Assembly: GCA_044425555.1 (NCBI GenBank)
Contig: JAWXVF010000021.1
Span: 1-27,029 of the forward strand
Direction of reading: 5' to 3'
Source of the DNA: JAWXVE01 sp044425555
GTDB taxonomy: Bacteria; Bacillota; Clostridia; Lachnospirales; Lachnospiraceae
DNA length: 27,029 bases
Shown here: one piece after another, positions 23,571-27,029 of the stretch
Numbering within the stretch: the first letter of the stretch is position 1
Layout: each line of letters begins with the position of its first letter
Program-made: the position numbers and the translations under genes
Notes under the pieces: generated by a model
Seen by the model: only the letters and a program-made list of their open reading frames with translations
What the model was told of the DNA's origin: nothing
Database searches by the model: none

Positions 23571-24684
23571 TGGTATAATTGGTAATGTTTCCAGTAATAC
23601 CACTTATTTTATTACCAGTGGAATATTTCCACATTTGAAAATCATAGGGATAATCTGGTACATCACTTTCTCCTGAAAACCAAATATCAACGCTTGTAAG
23701 CTTCGCTAAATCAACCGATGTTAATAAAAATTCTTTCGTTCCATACAACATAGGAATGTAACCAGCACTTTTCACCTCATCTGCAAAAGTTTGTGCTAGA
23801 TCAGTTCTTGCAAGTGTGGTCAAACCATCTGTTCTAGCTTGGTCGCGTTTAATTTCCTCCATACGAAGTACAATTGGGTAAGACACATCATATTCCATAA
23901 TCTGACTTCTAATAAATGCCACTTCTTCCCTCATCTCATCATCTGTAATGGCTTGGGAATCAAAGTAAATTCCTACTTCTATCCCAGCTTCTATAGCTCC
24001 TTGTGCAAATTCATGAAAGTAAGAATCTATAGATATGACACCTGTTTGATACCCCCTTGAACCTAATTGAATCATTACAAATTCAACACCCGCTTTCTTC
24101 AAAGAGGCAAAATTAATCTCTCCTGACTTTTCACTTATATCTATTCCAAAAATAGACAATAACTCACCATCTTCTGAATAAGTCATCTTAGAACTCTTTG
24201 TTACAAAACCGTCATCCCTATAAGAATTTTTATCTAAATAAGGATTAATCTTCACCCACTCTTCCCCATCACTAGTAACAACCATCGTCTTCGTTCCACC
24301 TTCTGAAGGGTCTTGTGCTTTTAATTCTTCTTCTAAGCGTTTCTGTTCTTCTTCATATAGCTCCAATTCTTCTGCTTCTAATTTTTCTTGTGCCGCTTCA
24401 TATTTTGGCTTTTCAGTAGAAGTAATCGGTTCATCAGATGTAAAATCATCTAAATACCAAATATTCAAATCTCCTGCGCTCACATTCCCTATTAAATCAT
24501 CTAAGGAATTCCCTACTACCTCTTCTGACTGTGACTGCACTTGACTTTGTTGTACATTACTTGATTGTGATTGTTTCTGAAGTTGGTCACGATTTAAATA
24601 TAGGATTCCTAATAATAATCCTATAATGAATACCGTTACCCCTACTGTCATATACAATAGTGGTAACATTTTCTTACTTTCCAT
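23542..24684 (-). CDS. Membrane-anchored GH25-like protein, probably catalytically inactive
   Basis: From the ATG at 24684 the protein has about 380 residues. It comprises one membrane anchor (about 8-30), a Gln/Ser-rich stretch, a Glu/Lys-rich probable coiled coil (KLEAEELELYEEEQKRLEEE, about 100-120) and a C-terminal GH25 (lysozyme) fold of about 200 residues starting FGIDISEKSGEINF. GIDIS keeps the first catalytic-type Asp. The usual DxE (as in YPVVFDVED) reads YPIVLRMEE, so the Asp is Arg, and the final VDIN-type motif reads ITNYT. It may bind rather than cut peptidoglycan. The frame is open to ATG 24720 and GTG 24753; the latter lies in a hairpin (24749-24768), and no start has a strong Shine-Dalgarno. 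It follows rnfB on the same strand. Confidence 0.8.
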   Translation of the reverse strand: MESKKMLPLLYMTVGVTVFIIGLLLGILYLNRDQLQKQSQSSNVQQSQVQSQSEEVVGNSLDDLIGNVSAGDLNIWYLDDFTSDEPITSTEKPKYEAAQEKLEAEELELYEEEQKRLEEELKAQDPSEGGTKTMVVTSDGEEWVKINPYLDKNSYRDDGFVTKSSKMTYSEDGELLSIFGIDISEKSGEINFASLKKAGVEFVMIQLGSRGYQTGVISIDSYFHEFAQGAIEAGIEVGIYFDSQAITDDEMREEVAFIRSQIMEYDVSYPIVLRMEEIKRDQARTDGLTTLARTDLAQTFADEVKSAGYIPMLYGTKEFLLTSVDLAKLTSVDIWFSGESDVPDYPYDFQMWKYSTGNKISGITGNITNYTITLIDYTKK

Positions 24685-24810
24685 TTGAAAATCATCCGTT
24701 AATTTCACACTAAACTCCATTCTTGTAACGTCTGCAATATTGAGCGTAAGCACAAGTTTACGTGTGCTACCTCTTGTTATTTCTTTCTTAATTCTTTCTT
24801 ATTGTTCTAT

Positions 24811-25608
24811 CTATACTAACTGAATAGATTTTTTCGGACATTTTTCTATACAGATTCCACATCCTACACATTTTTCTTGATCTATAGTTGCGTGAAGATT
24901 TGCTACCTTAATAGCATCCTTTGGACAATTCTTCATACAGATTCCACATCCAATACACCCTACTTTACAAGCTTTCATAACTACAGGTCCTTTCGCTTTT
25001 GACTTACAAGCTACTGCGCATTTCGCCTCATAAGGTATTAATTGAATCAACTCTTTTGGGCAAGCTGCAATACATTTACTACACGCTTTACAAGCTTCCT
25101 TCGCTACTACTGCAACACCGTTTACAATATGAATAGCATCAAATGGGCAAGCCTTCACACAATTACCATATCCTAGACATCCATCCTTGCAAGATTTCGC
25201 ACCACCACTTGGTACATATGCTAGCATACTACAATCTTCTACTCCTGTATAGGTGTAATCAACATTTGCATTCTCACAAGTTCCATTACAAGCTACATAC
25301 GCTACCTCTTTCGTAGCACCACCTGCTTCCATTCCCATAATCGTAGCAATTTCATTAGCAACTGACTCACCACCTACTGGACAAGCACTAGCAGATGCCT
25401 CCCCATTTGCAATGGCTTTCGCCAGTCCACTACACCCTGGAAATCCACATCCACCACAATTATTACCTGGTAGTGCCTCAATGATGGCTTCTTCTTGCTC
25501 ATTGACTTCTACCCGAAATACATTAGATGCCATTCCCAAAAATAGGGCAATTAACATTCCTACTCCACCTACAACTAATGTTGCAACTAAAATACTTCCA
25601 ATCTCCAT
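24811..25608 (-). CDS. rnfB: Rnf complex iron-sulfur subunit RnfB
   Basis: RnfB takes electrons from reduced ferredoxin and passes them into the Rnf complex, which reduces NAD+ and pumps Na+ or H+. The 265-residue protein has an N-terminal membrane helix (about 5-27), then the 4Fe-4S domain with CGGCGFPGC (Cys51, 54, 59) and Cys76. Four ferredoxin-type cluster motifs follow: Cys140/144/150/154, 173/176/179/183, 218/221/224/228 and 247/250/253/257, each linked with a neighbouring CP. Extra Cys at 197, 201 and 214 lie between them. GAGG precedes the ATG. It is the last rnf gene, 36 bases after rnfA, matching the clostridial order C-D-G-E-A-B. Confidence 0.95.
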   Translation of the reverse strand: MEIGSILVATLVVGGVGMLIALFLGMASNVFRVEVNEQEEAIIEALPGNNCGGCGFPGCSGLAKAIANGEASASACPVGGESVANEIATIMGMEAGGATKEVAYVACNGTCENANVDYTYTGVEDCSMLAYVPSGGAKSCKDGCLGYGNCVKACPFDAIHIVNGVAVVAKEACKACSKCIAACPKELIQLIPYEAKCAVACKSKAKGPVVMKACKVGCIGCGICMKNCPKDAIKVANLHATIDQEKCVGCGICIEKCPKKSIQLV

Positions 25609-25644
25609 TACACTATCCTCTCTTTTCTAATCACCCAAGGACTC

Positions 25645-26232
25645 CTATAGCAATCCTGAAAATCCAGAAAATGCAATTGCTATGAGTCCTGCGGTAATTA
25701 AGACAATCGGCATCCCCTGAAAAGGTTTTGGTATATCATTATATTCTATTTTCTCACGTAAACCTGCTAAAATTACGATAGCAATGGTAAAGCCAACTGC
25801 GGTAGCTAATCCATTAATGGTACCCATGAGAACTCCTTGCTCCTTCTGTACACTTGTAATTGCCACACCTAGAACAGCACAGTTTGTAGTAATCAATGGC
25901 AGAAATACTCCCAATGATTCATACAAGCTAGGTAATGATTTTTTCAAAAACATCTCTACAAATTGTACCAATGCGGCAATGACTAAAATAAACACAATGG
26001 TTCTTAAATACGTAATATCATATTTTTTTAATAAATATTCATAGATAACACTTGTTACGAAACTTGCTAAAGTCATAACAAATAGCACCGCACCACCCAT
26101 ACCAAGAGCCGTGTCTATTTTCTTAGAGACCCCCAAAAATGGACATAATCCAAGAAATTGGCTTAAAATTACGTTATTTACTAATGCTGCACTAACTACT
26201 AACAACATAATCTCTATAAATCCATCTAACAT
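25645..26232 (-). CDS. rnfA: Rnf complex membrane subunit RnfA
   Basis: RnfA is an integral membrane subunit of the ferredoxin:NAD+ oxidoreductase; with RnfE it forms an inverted pair that holds an Fe-S cluster in the membrane. The 195-residue protein has six hydrophobic segments. Conserved Cys blocks are LSQFLGLCPFLGVS (about 24-37) and LITTNCAVLGVA (about 112-124). AGGAGG lies seven bases before the ATG. The gap to rnfE is 11 bases. Confidence 0.96.
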   Translation of the reverse strand: MLDGFIEIMLLVVSAALVNNVILSQFLGLCPFLGVSKKIDTALGMGGAVLFVMTLASFVTSVIYEYLLKKYDITYLRTIVFILVIAALVQFVEMFLKKSLPSLYESLGVFLPLITTNCAVLGVAITSVQKEQGVLMGTINGLATAVGFTIAIVILAGLREKIEYNDIPKPFQGMPIVLITAGLIAIAFSGFSGLL

Positions 26233-26243
26233 GTCTCATCCTC

Positions 26244-26951
26244 CTATTCTTGTTTCTGTGAATTGTCATAGAACTTACTTCCACATCCACCATCTACACA
26301 AGTCGCACATTCACTTCCACATCCTGATTGAATCTTACTATTCACTACACCACGTTGTTCACTCTTCATCTTAGCAATATTTTGTAATGCTGTTAGGAGT
26401 GCCAATACAAAGAAAGCTCCTGGTGCTAGAATAAAAATAGTAATTGGAGTATAACTAGCAGGCATTACTTTCATTCCAAATAATTCACCTGCTCCAAGAA
26501 TCTCTCGTACTGCTCCAAGACTCGTTAATCCCAAAGCAAATCCTAGCCCCATTCCTAGGCCATCGAAGAAGGAAGGAATAATTCCATTTTTAGATGCAAA
26601 TGCTTCTGCTCGTCCAAGTATGGTGCAATTTACTACTATAAGTGGTATGTAGATACCAAGAGAAGCGTATAAAGCTGGAATAAACCCTTCTAATAACAAC
26701 TCCACTATAGTTACTAAAGAGGCAATAATTACAATATATGCTGGGATTCGAACTGTTTTCGGTATTATATTACGTAAAGAAGAGATAATCATATTACTAC
26801 ACACTAGTACTGCAGTTGTAGTAAGTCCCATTCCTAGTCCATTCGTTGCTGATGTAGTCACAGCAAGTGCCGGACACATACCAAGCATTAAGACCAGTAC
26901 AGGATTTTCTTTTACTAGTCCATTCACAAGATACTTCATTGATTGATTCAT
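26244..26951 (-). CDS. rnfE: Rnf complex membrane subunit RnfE, with Cys-rich tail
   Basis: RnfE is the partner of RnfA in the membrane core. The 235-residue protein has six membrane segments and the matching Cys blocks LMLGMCPALAVT (about 22-33) and VVNCTILGRAEAFASK (about 104-119). After the last membrane segment it carries a tail with CGSECATCVDGGCGSKF (about 210-226), which contains five Cys. E. coli-type RsxE lacks this; I have seen such tails in clostridial homologues but cannot judge how general they are. The tail could bind a metal or cluster; this is inference. GGAGG precedes the ATG, and the upstream rnfG stop codon directly abuts the start. Confidence 0.94.
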   Translation of the reverse strand: MNQSMKYLVNGLVKENPVLVLMLGMCPALAVTTSATNGLGMGLTTTAVLVCSNMIISSLRNIIPKTVRIPAYIVIIASLVTIVELLLEGFIPALYASLGIYIPLIVVNCTILGRAEAFASKNGIIPSFFDGLGMGLGFALGLTSLGAVREILGAGELFGMKVMPASYTPITIFILAPGAFFVLALLTALQNIAKMKSEQRGVVNSKIQSGCGSECATCVDGGCGSKFYDNSQKQE

Positions 26952-27029
26952 CTATTTGTCCTCCCTTACTGATTTTAAATAAGCTAATCCCGTATTTACC
27001 ATATCCGTAAAAGCCTCAGTAGTAACGGT
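26952..27029 (-). CDS. rnfG: RnfG, 3' end only
   Basis: Only the last 25 codons are inside the window. They read TVTTEAFTDMVNTGLAYLKS and end REDK, then TAG directly before the rnfE ATG. The start TVTT fits the end of the S(G)AT-x-T motif, where RnfG binds FMN covalently through Thr. The position before rnfE agrees with the clostridial order C-D-G-E-A-B. The rest of the gene and of the rnf operon lie beyond the right edge. Confidence 0.85.
   Translation of the reverse strand, partial: TVTTEAFTDMVNTGLAYLKSVREDK

Noticed and set aside
24749..24768. AGCACA/TGTGCT hairpin between rnfB and the GH25-like gene as terminator
   Set aside because: Stem of six pairs without a U run; it mainly argues against GTG 24753 as the start.
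1..27029. CRISPR arrays, insertion sequences and tRNA genes
   Set aside because: I looked for regular spaced repeats, transposase-like frames and tRNA-like cloverleaf sequences and saw none.

Overview
The window is AT-rich DNA from an anaerobic, spore-forming-lineage Firmicute, most likely a Lachnospiraceae-type Clostridium (cluster XIVa). This rests on the gene families: an Rnf complex in the order G-E-A-B, a GerW/YtfJ spore protein, a SleB-type cortex-hydrolase-like protein, a DUF2953 (YtfI-like) neighbour of GerW, a large U32 protein, a SEDS/PBP pair, and a DUF5716/DUF5717-type gene cluster that I associate with Lachnospiraceae. Shine-Dalgarno sites are strong throughout and several genes appear to use GTG or TTG starts. 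No database search was run, so all family names come from reading the translations.

Layout. (1) Positions 1-199, minus strand: a very strong promoter with phased A-tracts and a leader that runs out of the left edge, looking like the start of an rRNA operon. (2) 186-9739, minus strand: thyA, folA (DHFR) and ilvE, followed with small gaps by four genes of unknown function: a 1187-residue solenoid protein (DUF5717-like), an Hsp70-like protein with degraded ATP-binding motifs (DUF5716-like), a helical-repeat protein and a membrane-anchored coiled-coil protein. (3) 9926-12587, plus strand: a PAS-PAS-PAS-GGDEF-GAF diguanylate cyclase and rpmB (L28), each with a clear promoter. (4) A 21-bp perfect inverted repeat at 12613-12667 separates rpmB from a long leftward operon. 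(5) 12684-21822, minus strand: ruvA-ruvB-zapA-U32-SEDS-PBP-small protein-DUF2953-gerW-small membrane protein, probably read from a ruvA promoter with an adjacent LexA-type box plus an internal zapA promoter. (6) 21845-22432, minus strand: a SleB/CwlJ-type hydrolase. (7) 22527-23570, plus strand: a two-gene unit with its own promoter, made of a 54-residue Ser/Thr-rich small protein overlapping by ATGA a 267-residue protein with two AP2-like DNA-binding domains. (8) 23542-27029, minus strand: rnfG (3' end only), rnfE, rnfA, rnfB and a membrane-anchored GH25-like protein that seems to lack catalytic residues.

How the genes fit together. ThyA and DHFR are metabolically linked, because thymidylate synthesis oxidises tetrahydrofolate to dihydrofolate and DHFR recycles it. 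RuvAB (Holliday junctions), ZapA (FtsZ ring) and the SEDS/PBP pair (septal or lateral peptidoglycan) make a recombination, division and envelope operon. Rnf is the membrane ferredoxin:NAD+ oxidoreductase that pumps ions. The least understood parts, and the best candidates for new biology, are the four-gene pseudo-Hsp70/solenoid/membrane cluster and the AP2 two-gene unit.
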